NCBI RefSeq assembly: GCF_000720115.1
Contig: NZ_JOIR01000027.1
Location: 1-64,000 of the forward strand
Length of the DNA: 64,000 nt
Origin: Streptomyces sp. NRRL F-2580
GTDB lineage: Bacteria > Actinomycetota > Actinomycetes > Streptomycetales > Streptomycetaceae
Direction of reading: 5' to 3'
Every line of letters starts with the position of its first letter. The stretch's first letter is position 1. Below are positions 36,318-44,935 of the stretch, one piece after another. The notes beneath the pieces are model-generated. The model made no database searches. It was not told the origin of the DNA and worked only from the letters and a program-made list of their open reading frames with translations. The translations under genes and the position numbers were made by a program.

Positions 36318-36700
36318 GCCGCGTCATCGGCCTGGGCGGGCGTCTCCCTCGACGACCGGCGTCCCCACTCCGTGCAGCTGCAGGGGCAGCAGGTGCACGG
36401 CTGGTGCGCCATGGACGTGCCGCGCTGCGCCGCCACCGGCGAGCCGATCACGCTCACCGTCACCCCCGGCGGAGTGCACGACCTGAGTCCTTCCACCGCG
36501 GCGGTCACCCCCGCTCCGGCGACCGGGGCCGGTATTCGCGAAGTCTTCTGCGACCGCGTGAACTTCCATGCCACCGCGGACCTCGCCGAGGCGGTCGTGG
36601 AACGCGACGGTGATCTGGCCGCTGCTCGGTCGACGAGGCCTGGGACATCGGCAAGCGCCTGGCCGATCTTTTCCGACCTGCTGGCAATTCCTCCGAATGG
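36318..36700 (+). pseudogene. decayed alkylmercury-lyase (MerB)-like gene
   Basis: One frame reads GVSLDDRRPHSV, GWCAMDVPRCAATGEPITLT, TPGGVHDLSP and REVFCDRVNFHATADLAEAV; a second frame from about 36628 continues DEAWDIGKRLADLF. Together these match the C-terminal domain of organomercurial lyase, including the Cys-x-x-Asp pair (WCAMD) and the second Cys (FCDRV) used to break carbon-mercury bonds. The N-terminal helical domain is missing and a single-base-type frameshift splits the rest. No mer operon neighbours it. A remnant is the simplest reading. Confidence 0.6.
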
Positions 36701-37175
36701 GGCCGCGGGAAATGGGCACGCTCTTCGTGCGCTCTTCACCGTGCCCCCGACTCCCCGCCCCTGACTCCGCGCCCGTGACGCCACGATCCGGCGCGTGGTT
36801 GCGTGATATGCGTCACGGCGCGAACCTCGGCTCCGGAGTCCTTTCTGGGCGTGCCGCGCGATCGACATTTCGATATTTGTCCGTTTTGGATTAGACATTC
36901 CCCTCTCCGGCAGGAACGGAATCCGCGCTACCGCCGGACTCGTCGCCGACTTCCCTGGTCACGGGCTTTCCTGAAGACACATCACATGGTTGTACAAGTG
37001 ACCTGATCGTGACCATGCACGATCATCGGCCCGTTTCAAGCCGGGTGTCGAATGCCCCGCGTGAACGCGAAGCGGAAACTTGCCAGGCCATTGGCGGCCT
37101 TCTAAGAATGGCGGCTATTCCGGCGTCCCGCAGTTCCGGCGCCGGAAGCTTCGCGATCACCGAATGAGGTCACGC
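36701..37175 (+). promoter_or_regulatory. gene-free AT-richer region with TGATCGTG-N6-CACGATCA
   Basis: No convincing gene. A perfect 8-bp inverted repeat with a 6-base spacer lies at 37004-37025, 151 bp before the CAP-domain gene, and the base composition is visibly lower in GC than nearby coding DNA. The long leader could hold a structured RNA, but I could not match it to a known riboswitch class. Confidence 0.4.
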
Positions 37176-37940
37176 ATGCAGAAGCATCGGAAGAAGAAGC
37201 CGTACCGGAAAATAGTCATCGCCGTCGGCGCCCTGGGAATCGTGGGTGTTCCCACCGCCGCCATGGCCTGCTTCGACACGGACGACAGCGGCCGCACCCG
37301 CGCGGCGAGCCACCAGGGCCAGCGTCCGTGGCACTACACGCCGTCGGCCACCCCGAGCACCCTGGCCCCCGTGGACGTCCCGACGGCGCCGAGCGGCCCC
37401 CCGGCGGCCGAGCCGAGCACGCCCGCGGCGCCCGCGCAGCCGGTCGTACAGACCTCACCGCCCGCGCAGCAGCCGCAGCCGCAGTCGACGAAGCCGGCCG
37501 CCACCAAGAAGCCGCAGGCGCCCGAGCCCCCGAAGACCTCGGCCCCGGCCGCCCCGCCGGCCTCCGGTTCCGCCGCCGCGGTCCTCGCGCTCGTCAACCA
37601 GGAGCGCGCCGCCGCCGGGTGCCCGAACCTCACCCTCAACGCGAAGCTCACGAAGGCCGCGCAGGACCACAGCGCGGACATGGCCGCCCACGGCAACATG
37701 TCCCACACCGGTTCCGACGGCTCCGACCCGGGTGCCCGTATCACCCGCGCCGGATACACGTGGAGTTCGTACGGCGAGAACGTCGCCTACGGCTACAGCA
37801 CGCCCGAGAAGGTCATGGAGGGCTGGATGAACAGCCCCGGCCACCGGGCGAACATCCTGAACTGCTCCTTCGAGGAGATCGGCATCGGCCTGGCTCAGCC
37901 GAACCACTACTGGACCCAGGACTTCGGCACCGCGCGCTGA
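37176..37940 (+). CDS. secreted CAP/SCP-domain protein
   Basis: 254 residues. A basic N-terminus (MQKHRKKKPYRK) and a hydrophobic helix (IVIAVGALGIVGVPTAAMA) form a signal or anchor. A Pro/Thr/Ala linker runs to about residue 125. The C-terminal CAP (SCP-like, PF00188) domain shows VLALVNQERAAAGCP, HSADMAAHGNMSHTG, SYGENVAYG, the signature MNSPGHRANILNCSFEEIGI and a final YWTQDFG. Bacterial CAP proteins act outside the cell; their biochemical role is largely unknown. ATG 37176 is preferred because GAGG precedes it; MRSR four codons earlier is the alternative. Confidence 0.88.
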   Translation: MQKHRKKKPYRKIVIAVGALGIVGVPTAAMACFDTDDSGRTRAASHQGQRPWHYTPSATPSTLAPVDVPTAPSGPPAAEPSTPAAPAQPVVQTSPPAQQPQPQSTKPAATKKPQAPEPPKTSAPAAPPASGSAAAVLALVNQERAAAGCPNLTLNAKLTKAAQDHSADMAAHGNMSHTGSDGSDPGARITRAGYTWSSYGENVAYGYSTPEKVMEGWMNSPGHRANILNCSFEEIGIGLAQPNHYWTQDFGTAR

Positions 37941-37979
37941 CGCGCCCGCCGGGGAACCGGGAGGCACGGTCCCCGAGAC

Positions 37980-40900
37980 TCAGCCCCCGTAGAACAGTTC
38001 CTCGACCACCGCCCGGGCACGGCGGGTGATGCGACGGTAGTCGTCCAGCATCTCCCCGACCGTGCCTTCGGCGTATCCGAGGTAGCGGCCGACCGCGGCG
38101 AGTTCGCGGGCCTCCGACGGAAAGGTGTCCCCGGCGCGGCCGCGGACCAGCATCACGGCGTTGCGGACCCGGGTGGCCAGCACCCAGGCCTCGTCGAGGA
38201 TCTGCGCCTCGTCGGTCGGGATCAGTCCGGCCGCGTGGGCGGCGGCGAGGGCCTGGCGGGTACGGGTGGTGCGCAGGCCCGGTTCGGCCCAGGCGTGCCG
38301 CATCTGGATCAGCTGGACGGTCCACTCGACGTCGCTGAGGCCGCCGCGGCCGAGTTTGGTGTGCAGGGTGGAGTCGGCGCCGCGCGGCATCCGCTCCGAC
38401 TCCATGCGGGCCTTGAGCCGGCGGATCTCGCGTACGGCGTCCTCGCCGAGGCCTTCCATCGGGTAGCGGAGCGGGTCGATGAGCTCGATGAAGCGGCCGC
38501 CGAGGTCGGCGTCGCCCGCGACGGGCTCGGCGCGCAGCAGGGCCTGGCTCTCCCACGTGAGGGACCAGCGCCGGTAGTAGGCGGCGTAGGAGGAGAGCGT
38601 GCGCACGAGCGGGCCGGAGCGGCCCTCGGGGCGCAGGTCGGCGTCGATGAGCAGCGGCGGGTCGGCGGTGGGCAGCTGGAGCAGCCGGCGCATCTCGGCG
38701 ATCACGGTCTGGGCGGCCTTCGCGGCCTCCTGTTCGTCGACCCCCTCGCGGGGTTCGTGGACGAAGAGGACGTCGGCGTCGGAGCCGTAGCCGAGCTCGT
38801 GCCCGCCGAAGCGGCCGACGCCGATCACCGCGAACCGGGTGGGCAGGGTGTCGCCGTAGTGGCTGTGGACGGCGGCGCGCAGGGCTCCGGCGATGGTGGC
38901 GGCGGTGAGGTCGGAGACGGCGCCGCCGACCCGGTCGACGAGGGCGCCGTGGTCCTCCTCGGCCGGATTGTCCTCCGTACCGTAGGAGCCGATGATGTCG
39001 GCCGCGGTCGTACGGAAGAGCTCGCGGCGGCGCACGCCGCGGGCGGCGGCGACGGCGGCCTCGGCGGTGTCGGCGCGGCCGACGGCGGCCATGACCTCCT
39101 GTTCGAGGGCCTCGTGGGTACGGGGCTGCAGGCCTTCGGGGTCGCCGAGCAGGGCGACGGCCTCGGGGGCGCGCATCAGCAGGTCGGGGGCGAGGCGGCC
39201 GGCGGACAGGACGCGGGCGAGGTTCTCGGCGGCGGCGCCCTCGTCGCGCAGCAGCCGCAGGTACCAGGGGGTCTTGCCGAGGGCGTCGGAGACCTTGCGG
39301 AAGCCCAGCAGGCCGGCGTCCGGATCGGCGGAGTCGGCGAACCAGCCGAGCAGCACCGGCAGCAGGGTGCGCTGGATGGCGGCCTTGCGGGTGACGCCGG
39401 AGGAGAGCGCTTCGAGGTGGCGCAGGGCGGCGGCCGGGTCGGCGTACCCGAGGGCTTCGAGGCGCTGGCCGGCGGCGCGCGGGGAGAGCCGGGTCTCGCC
39501 GGGGGTGAGCTGGGCGACGGCGTCGAGCAGCGGCCGGTAGAAGAGCTTCTCGTGCAGGCGGCGGACGACGGATGCGTGCCGGCGCCAGGCCTTGTTGAGT
39601 TCGGCGACGGGCTCGGTGCGCAGGCCCATGGAGCGGCCCAGGCGCCGCAGGTCGCTCTCGTCCTCGGGGACGAGGTGGGTGCGGCGCAGCCGGTAGAGCT
39701 GGATGCGGTGCTCCATGGCGCGCAGGAAGCGGTACGCGTCGTGCAGCTGGGCGGCGTCGGCGCGGCCGACGTAGCCGCCGGCGGCGAGGGCGTGGAGGGC
39801 GTCGAGGGTGGTGCCGGAGTGCAGGGTGGCGTCGCTGCGGCCGTGCACGAGCTGGAGCAGCTGGACGGCGAACTCGACGTCGCGCAGGCCGCCGGGGCCG
39901 AGTTTGAGCTCGCGGTCGACCTGGGCGGCGGGGATGTTGTCGACGACGCGGCGGCGCATCTTCTGCACGTCGGGTACGAAGTTCTCGCGCTCGGCGGCCT
40001 GCCAGACCAGGGGCGTTATGGCGTCGATGTACTGCCGGCCGAGGTCGGGGTCGCCGGCCACGGCACGGGCCTTGAGGAGGGCCTGGAACTCCCAGGTCTT
40101 GGCCCAGCGCTGGTAGTAGGCGAGGTGGGAGGCGAGGGTGCGGACCAGCGGGCCGTTGCGGCCCTCGGGGCGGAGGTTGGCGTCGACGGGCCAGATGGTG
40201 CCCTCGACGGTGGTCTCGGAGCAGATCCGCATGAGGTGGGAGGCCAGGCGGGTGGCGGCCTGGATGCCCTTGCCCTCGTCCGTGCCGTCCCCTACGGCTC
40301 CGCCGTGGGGAGACCCCACTGCCGCCTCCCCGACGAAGATCACGTCGACGTCGGAGACGTAGTTGAGCTCGTTGCCGCCGCACTTGCCCATCGCGATGAC
40401 GGCGAGTCGGCACTGCGCCGCGTCCTCGGGGGCGGCGGCGGAGGCGATCCGCAGGGCCGCGCGGAGGGTGGCGGTGGCGAGGTCGGCGAGCTCGGCGGCG
40501 GTCTGGGCGACGTCGATGGTCCCGCAGACGTCGCGGGCGGCGATCGAGAGCAGGCAGCGGCGGTAGGCGACGCGCAGGTCGACGGGGTCGTGGGCGTCAG
40601 CGAGGCCGCGTTCGAACTCGGGGAGTCCGGGGTGCAGGTCGGCGGCCTCGTAGGTGACGAGGGTGAGCCAGTCGCGGGGGTGGCGGGCGAGGTGGTCGCC
40701 GAGGGCCTCGGAGGCGCCGAGGACGCCGAGGAGGCGGTCGCGCAGCGGTTTGGCGCTGACGAGGGTGTCGAGGAACCCGGACAGCTCGTCGGGCGGCTGC
40801 GCCTCGGCGAGGCGTACGAGCCCGAGGAGGGCGAGGTCGGGGTCGGCGGTCGCCCCGAGGGCGTCGAGCAGCACCGGATCGGCGCGTACGGCCGCCAGCG

Positions 40901-40997
40901 CGTCGGCGTCGAGCAGCCGGGCGGCGGCGGAGGGGTCGGTGAAACCGCTGCGGAGCAGCCGGATGAAGGTGCTGCTCCTGCGTCCCGGGACTGTCAT
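37980..40997 (-). CDS. glnE: glutamine synthetase adenylyltransferase/deadenylase
   Basis: 1005 residues. There are two nucleotidyltransferase modules. The N-terminal one, with KCGGNELNYVSDVDVIFVG, is normally the deadenylylase; the C-terminal one, with GRFGGHELGYGSDADVLFVH, is normally the adenylyltransferase. Helical GlnE segments lie between and after them. It modifies a Tyr of type I glutamine synthetase; GlnII is not a substrate. ATG 40997 follows GGGAGG. A segment near residue 230 (AVGSPHGGAVGDGT) interrupts conserved sequence and derives from a short inserted repeat. The minus-strand orientation matches the glnA2 remnant at 47.2 kb. Confidence 0.96.
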   Translation of the reverse strand: MTVPGRRSSTFIRLLRSGFTDPSAAARLLDADALAAVRADPVLLDALGATADPDLALLGLVRLAEAQPPDELSGFLDTLVSAKPLRDRLLGVLGASEALGDHLARHPRDWLTLVTYEAADLHPGLPEFERGLADAHDPVDLRVAYRRCLLSIAARDVCGTIDVAQTAAELADLATATLRAALRIASAAAPEDAAQCRLAVIAMGKCGGNELNYVSDVDVIFVGEAAVGSPHGGAVGDGTDEGKGIQAATRLASHLMRICSETTVEGTIWPVDANLRPEGRNGPLVRTLASHLAYYQRWAKTWEFQALLKARAVAGDPDLGRQYIDAITPLVWQAAERENFVPDVQKMRRRVVDNIPAAQVDRELKLGPGGLRDVEFAVQLLQLVHGRSDATLHSGTTLDALHALAAGGYVGRADAAQLHDAYRFLRAMEHRIQLYRLRRTHLVPEDESDLRRLGRSMGLRTEPVAELNKAWRRHASVVRRLHEKLFYRPLLDAVAQLTPGETRLSPRAAGQRLEALGYADPAAALRHLEALSSGVTRKAAIQRTLLPVLLGWFADSADPDAGLLGFRKVSDALGKTPWYLRLLRDEGAAAENLARVLSAGRLAPDLLMRAPEAVALLGDPEGLQPRTHEALEQEVMAAVGRADTAEAAVAAARGVRRRELFRTTAADIIGSYGTEDNPAEEDHGALVDRVGGAVSDLTAATIAGALRAAVHSHYGDTLPTRFAVIGVGRFGGHELGYGSDADVLFVHEPREGVDEQEAAKAAQTVIAEMRRLLQLPTADPPLLIDADLRPEGRSGPLVRTLSSYAAYYRRWSLTWESQALLRAEPVAGDADLGGRFIELIDPLRYPMEGLGEDAVREIRRLKARMESERMPRGADSTLHTKLGRGGLSDVEWTVQLIQMRHAWAEPGLRTTRTRQALAAAHAAGLIPTDEAQILDEAWVLATRVRNAVMLVRGRAGDTFPSEARELAAVGRYLGYAEGTVGEMLDDYRRITRRARAVVEELFYGG
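40289..40321. repeat. REP-like palindromic repeat inserted in frame in glnE
   Basis: CCCTACGGCTCCGCC followed by GTGGGGAGACCCCAC, with a GTGGGG/CCCCAC stem. The pattern resembles a recurrent Streptomyces short repeat. It adds about 13 residues to GlnE between the catalytic strand and the following helix, without a frameshift. Confidence 0.6.
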
Positions 40998-41166
40998 CCC
41001 GCCGCCTCCCGCGGTTGTCGCTGCCACTGCCCTGGCGTGCCTGGGGTGAGCGTAGCCGGAGCAGGCGTTCGACTCACCGGCAGTACCATGACGGGGATTA
41101 TCGGATTATCCGAATACTTAGGGTGTGATGGGGCCCGCTCCCCGCCGACCGGCCACGAGGAGCCCC

Positions 41167-44100
41167 ATGTCCGACGGACACCCCGGCGACACCGGAGCCT
41201 GGGTCCACCCGCCGGCAGCCTGGCCGCCGCCCGAGGGTCCCGACGCGGCCGCGGCCGACGCGGCCCGTCACCAGACCTACCAGGCCGAGCACCTCCAGCC
41301 CCACCCGACTCACCAGTCTCACCAGACTCACCAGACTCACCAGACTCACCAGTCTCACCAGAACCAACAGCCCTACCCGCTGCACCCGGCCGGATCGGCC
41401 TACGCCCCGTACGAGGCCCAGCAGGCCGGGGCGGGCTACACGCCGCACCAGGCCCAGCAGGCCGAGTGGACCGAGTGGACCCACGCGCCGCACGAGTCCC
41501 AGCAGACCCAACCGTCGTACGGGACCCAGCCGAACCAGCACGCCCACCGGGCCGGGGAGGCCTACGCGCCGCAGCAGGCCGGGGAGGCCCGGTACGCGCA
41601 CCCGCCCCACCAGGCGGGGGAAGCCTACTGGCCTCAGCAGGCCCAACAGCCGCCACAGGCCCACCCGTCCCACCAGGCGGAGCCGGCACAGCACGCCTAC
41701 CAGGGCCACCGGCCTCGCCAGACCGAGCAGGGCCACCCTCCGCACGCGCCCGAGCAGGCCCAGCAGGCGTACCCGCCCCACCAGGGCGGGGAAGCCTGGG
41801 CCCATGGGCTTCAGCAGACCCAACACGCTCAGCAGGTACACCCGTTCACACCGCCTCACGGGTCCGCCCCGCCTTACCCGTCGCAGTCGTCCCACCAGAC
41901 CCAGCAGGCCCACCAAGTCCAGCAGTCCCAGGCCCACCGGCCCCACGAGGCCGCGCCGACCCACCCGTCGTACGGGGACCCGCAGGTCCAACACGCCCAC
42001 CTGCCCCACCAGGCCGGGGAGACCCGGGCCTACCCGTTCCACGCGCCGCACGGGGCCGAACCGGCCCAACACGCCTACCTGCCCCACCAGATCGGGGAAG
42101 TCCAGGCCCACCCGACCCACGAAGCCCAACAGGTCCAGCACGCCTACCTGCCCTCCCAGGCCGGGGAGGCCCGGGCGTACGGGCCTGGGCGGGCCCAGCG
42201 GGCCCACCCGTCTCACGAGGCCGAGCCGGCCCAGCACGCCCACCCCTCTCCCCGGACCCAGCACGTCCCGGCCGACCAGCAACAGCGGGCTCCGCAGGGC
42301 GACGTACCCGAGGCGGACGGAGCCGCCGGGGGGCGGAAGGCCGCGCGGCTGGCCCGTGAGGCCGAAGGTACCGGTGGCGGCGGCCGGCGGGGCCGCGCGA
42401 AGGCCCCCGCCGCGCCGCCGACCGCACGCGGGCGCCGCCGCAGCGGCGGCAAGGACGGCTCCGGCGACGGGTTCGGGGCCGGCCCCGAGGCGGCGGGCGA
42501 CCGCGAAGCGCCGCCGAACCCCCGCCACCGCCGGGCCCGCCTCGTCAAGGCTGTCGCCTTCTGCGCCGCCACCGCCGCCTGCGGCATGCTCGTGATCCGC
42601 GGCAACGAGGCCCTCGAAGGCCTCGCCTCCCCCGCCGACCCCGAGGGCGCGGCCACCGCCCCCGTGGCCGTCGCCGACGCTCCGGACCCCGGCCGGGTGC
42701 TCCAGATCATCGCCCACCCCGACGACGACCTGTACTTCATGAATCCGGACCTGCGTTACTCCATATCCGCCGGCCACCCCGTGACCTCGGTCTACCTCAC
42801 CTCCGGAGAGGCCGACGGCATCAACGCGGTCGCCGGCAAGGAGGCCGGGACCGCGCCCAACAAGCCCGCGTACGCCGAGGCCCGCCAGAACGGCATCCGC
42901 GCCGCCTACGCCAAGATGGCCACCGGCGACCGCGGCAGCGCCTGGAAGCGCAGCGTCGTCCCGACCAAGGGCGGCGGCCACGCCGAGGTCGACGTCCTCG
43001 TCGCCAAGCCCCAGGTCAACCTGGTCTGGCTACAGCTCCGCGAGGCCGGCAACGTCTACGCCGACGTCCCCGAGAGCCTGCACGGCCTGTGGGACGGAAA
43101 GGTCGCCCGGCTGGATTCGATGGTCGCCTCCGGCTCCCCGGTCAAGCAGAGGTTCTCGTACTCGAAGGACCAGGTCGTCCAGACCCTCGTCGGCGTGCTG
43201 GAGCAGTACAAGCCGACGGCCGTCCGCTCCCAGGACCCGACCCCCGGCCGGTTCCCCGACACCAAGCGGTACACCGACCACCAGGACCACTTCTACGGCG
43301 CCCGCTTCGTGCAACTGGCCACCGCCGCCTACGCGAAGGACGTCAAGGACCGCCCGCACTTCGCGGTGCAGAACTACCTCGGCTACTTCAACGGCTCCCT
43401 CCCCAGCGCGCTGGACCCGGACGAGGCCAAGGAGAAGCTGGACATCCTGGACACGTACGCCTGGCTCGACCGGCAGAACCACTGCGGCAGCGACGCCGGC
43501 TGCGGCGACCTCAAGATCTCCGACCATCCGGGCGGCAACCGGTGGTCGGACTCCATCAACTACGCCCGCGGCAACAGCACCACCTGGCTGACCTCCGACA
43601 AGGAACTCGGGCTGTGGGCCTTCAAGGTGCTCGACGGCCAGGTCGCCGTCTGGCACCGGCCCGGTCTGGTCGGCCGCTGGAAGGGGCCGGACCTGCTGCC
43701 CGGCACCGGCATGGACCCGGGCGTGAGCACCGTCACCCTCAAGGACGGCCGGATAGCCGCCTTCGGCACCCGTACCTCCTTCGGCGCGAAGCCCACCGAC
43801 TACAAGCGCGAGGTCGTCTACACCGTCCAGGAGCGGGCGGGGGCGGACCGGTTCGGGGAGTGGCAGTCGCTCGGCACCCCCGAGGTCGCGGACGAGAACT
43901 GGACCTCCGACATCAGCTCCCCGGCCGTCTCGGTCGACGGCACCGGGCAGGCGGCGGCGTACGTCCGCGACGGTTCGTACACCCTGCGCGGCAGGGTGCA
44001 GCAGGAGGACGGCAGTTGGGGGCCCTGGGAGAAGTACGGCGGCGCCGATCTGCACGGCAGCCCGGCCACTGCGACCGACGGCGCCGGGCGGCGCATGGTG

Positions 44101-44607
44101 TTCTCCGCGACCTCCAAGACGGTGGTCGGCTGGGTGCAGCCGAAGCCGGGCGCCCCGCTGGGCCCGGTCTCGCCGACGGGGCTGCCGGACACCACGCTCC
44201 CGCTGACCGCGGAGGGCCGGGAGGGCGGGGTGCGGCTGTGGTTCCGCAAGCCCGGTTCGGGCAACGTCCGTACGGCCCTGATGACGGGTGACGGCGGGCT
44301 GAAGCTGAACAACATGACCGACCTCGGCGGGCTCCAGGGCTTCGGCTCGGTGACGGCGAGCGGTCACGTGCTGGCGGGCCGTTCGGCGGGCGGGCAGCTG
44401 GGCTCGGAGGTCGGTCCGGGCCGGCCGTGGGAGCGGTCCCCGCTGATGTTCGTCGGCGCGCCGTCCTCCGTGATGCTCGGGAAGAGCATGGTCAGTCTGG
44501 CGGTGGTGGGGCTCGACGCGCGGCTGTACGTGACCTCTTCGGCCGACGCGCCGGACGCGTACCTGGCGCCGTGGCAGCCGGTGGGCCCGCGCAACACGGC
44601 GCCGTAG
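41167..44607 (+). CDS. PIG-L deacetylase with long His/Gln-rich N-terminal domain
   Basis: 1146 residues. Residues about 1-450 are His/Gln/Pro/Ala-rich imperfect repeats (THQSHQTHQTHQTHQSHQ, then many HQAGE and AQQ units). One helix at about 460-480 (VKAVAFCAATAACGMLVI) would place the repeats inside and the rest outside. The PIG-L/LmbE domain begins AHPDDDLYFMNPDL near 515 and continues with the second metal-site motif YTDHQDHFYGARF. The C-terminal part is a beta-propeller-like region with recurring W-x-x-LG and G-x-A motifs. It probably deacetylates an exterior N-acetyl sugar in a zinc-dependent way. ATG 41167 follows GAGGAG. The stop codon lies in a tandem repeat. Confidence 0.85.
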   Translation: MSDGHPGDTGAWVHPPAAWPPPEGPDAAAADAARHQTYQAEHLQPHPTHQSHQTHQTHQTHQSHQNQQPYPLHPAGSAYAPYEAQQAGAGYTPHQAQQAEWTEWTHAPHESQQTQPSYGTQPNQHAHRAGEAYAPQQAGEARYAHPPHQAGEAYWPQQAQQPPQAHPSHQAEPAQHAYQGHRPRQTEQGHPPHAPEQAQQAYPPHQGGEAWAHGLQQTQHAQQVHPFTPPHGSAPPYPSQSSHQTQQAHQVQQSQAHRPHEAAPTHPSYGDPQVQHAHLPHQAGETRAYPFHAPHGAEPAQHAYLPHQIGEVQAHPTHEAQQVQHAYLPSQAGEARAYGPGRAQRAHPSHEAEPAQHAHPSPRTQHVPADQQQRAPQGDVPEADGAAGGRKAARLAREAEGTGGGGRRGRAKAPAAPPTARGRRRSGGKDGSGDGFGAGPEAAGDREAPPNPRHRRARLVKAVAFCAATAACGMLVIRGNEALEGLASPADPEGAATAPVAVADAPDPGRVLQIIAHPDDDLYFMNPDLRYSISAGHPVTSVYLTSGEADGINAVAGKEAGTAPNKPAYAEARQNGIRAAYAKMATGDRGSAWKRSVVPTKGGGHAEVDVLVAKPQVNLVWLQLREAGNVYADVPESLHGLWDGKVARLDSMVASGSPVKQRFSYSKDQVVQTLVGVLEQYKPTAVRSQDPTPGRFPDTKRYTDHQDHFYGARFVQLATAAYAKDVKDRPHFAVQNYLGYFNGSLPSALDPDEAKEKLDILDTYAWLDRQNHCGSDAGCGDLKISDHPGGNRWSDSINYARGNSTTWLTSDKELGLWAFKVLDGQVAVWHRPGLVGRWKGPDLLPGTGMDPGVSTVTLKDGRIAAFGTRTSFGAKPTDYKREVVYTVQERAGADRFGEWQSLGTPEVADENWTSDISSPAVSVDGTGQAAAYVRDGSYTLRGRVQQEDGSWGPWEKYGGADLHGSPATATDGAGRRMVFSATSKTVVGWVQPKPGAPLGPVSPTGLPDTTLPLTAEGREGGVRLWFRKPGSGNVRTALMTGDGGLKLNNMTDLGGLQGFGSVTASGHVLAGRSAGGQLGSEVGPGRPWERSPLMFVGAPSSVMLGKSMVSLAVVGLDARLYVTSSADAPDAYLAPWQPVGPRNTAP

Positions 44608-44716
44608 GGCAAGGACTCGTAGGGCAAGGACTCGTAGGGCAAGGACTCGTAGGGCAAGGACTCGTAGGGCAAGGGCTCGTAGGGCAAGGGCTCGTAGGGC
44701 AAGGGCTCGTAGGGCA
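44605..44716 (+). repeat. 15-bp tandem repeat containing the PIG-L stop codon
   Basis: TAGGGCAAGGACTCG repeated from 44605: four units of this form, three with GGGCTCG instead, then a partial unit. The first TAG is the stop of the PIG-L gene, and because the unit is 15 bp every copy places another TAG in the same frame. Confidence 0.95.
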
Positions 44717-44935
44717 CGGCCCGCAGAAAGGGGGCCAGAGGCGGACGAAGCGCCTCCACATCACGGCCACACCTCAGTCACATACCGGGATCAAGATCCC
44801 ACACGGAACAATCACACCTGGACGCTTTCGGAAAGCGGCAGTCATCGGCCGAATCGGTGAACCAAGTTCCCCGTTTTGGCCTCTCTCTGACTGCTCAGCG
44901 GTTTCTCCGCCCGGAACGACCCAAGGCGTGACCCG
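44717..44935 (+). promoter_or_regulatory. promoter region of the second PIG-L gene
   Basis: No gene seen. GGGATCAAGATCCC (44787-44800) is a perfect palindrome, and the DNA from 44760 to 44900 is relatively AT-rich, as expected for a promoter. The regulator is unknown. Confidence 0.4.

Noticed and set aside
37021..37175. c-di-AMP (ydaO) riboswitch before the CAP-domain gene
   Set aside because: Streptomyces cell-wall genes often have one, and the leader is long, but I could not find the conserved ydaO core sequences.
41309..41363. CRISPR-like regular repeats (CAGACTCAC units)
   Set aside because: They are in-frame 9-bp coding repeats for Thr/Ser-His-Gln without spacers. No CRISPR array or cas gene is seen anywhere in the window.
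38235..42359. 1374-codon plus-strand ORF opposite glnE and across the next gene start
   Set aside because: Antisense of glnE with low-complexity composition. It also crosses the start of the PIG-L gene in another frame.
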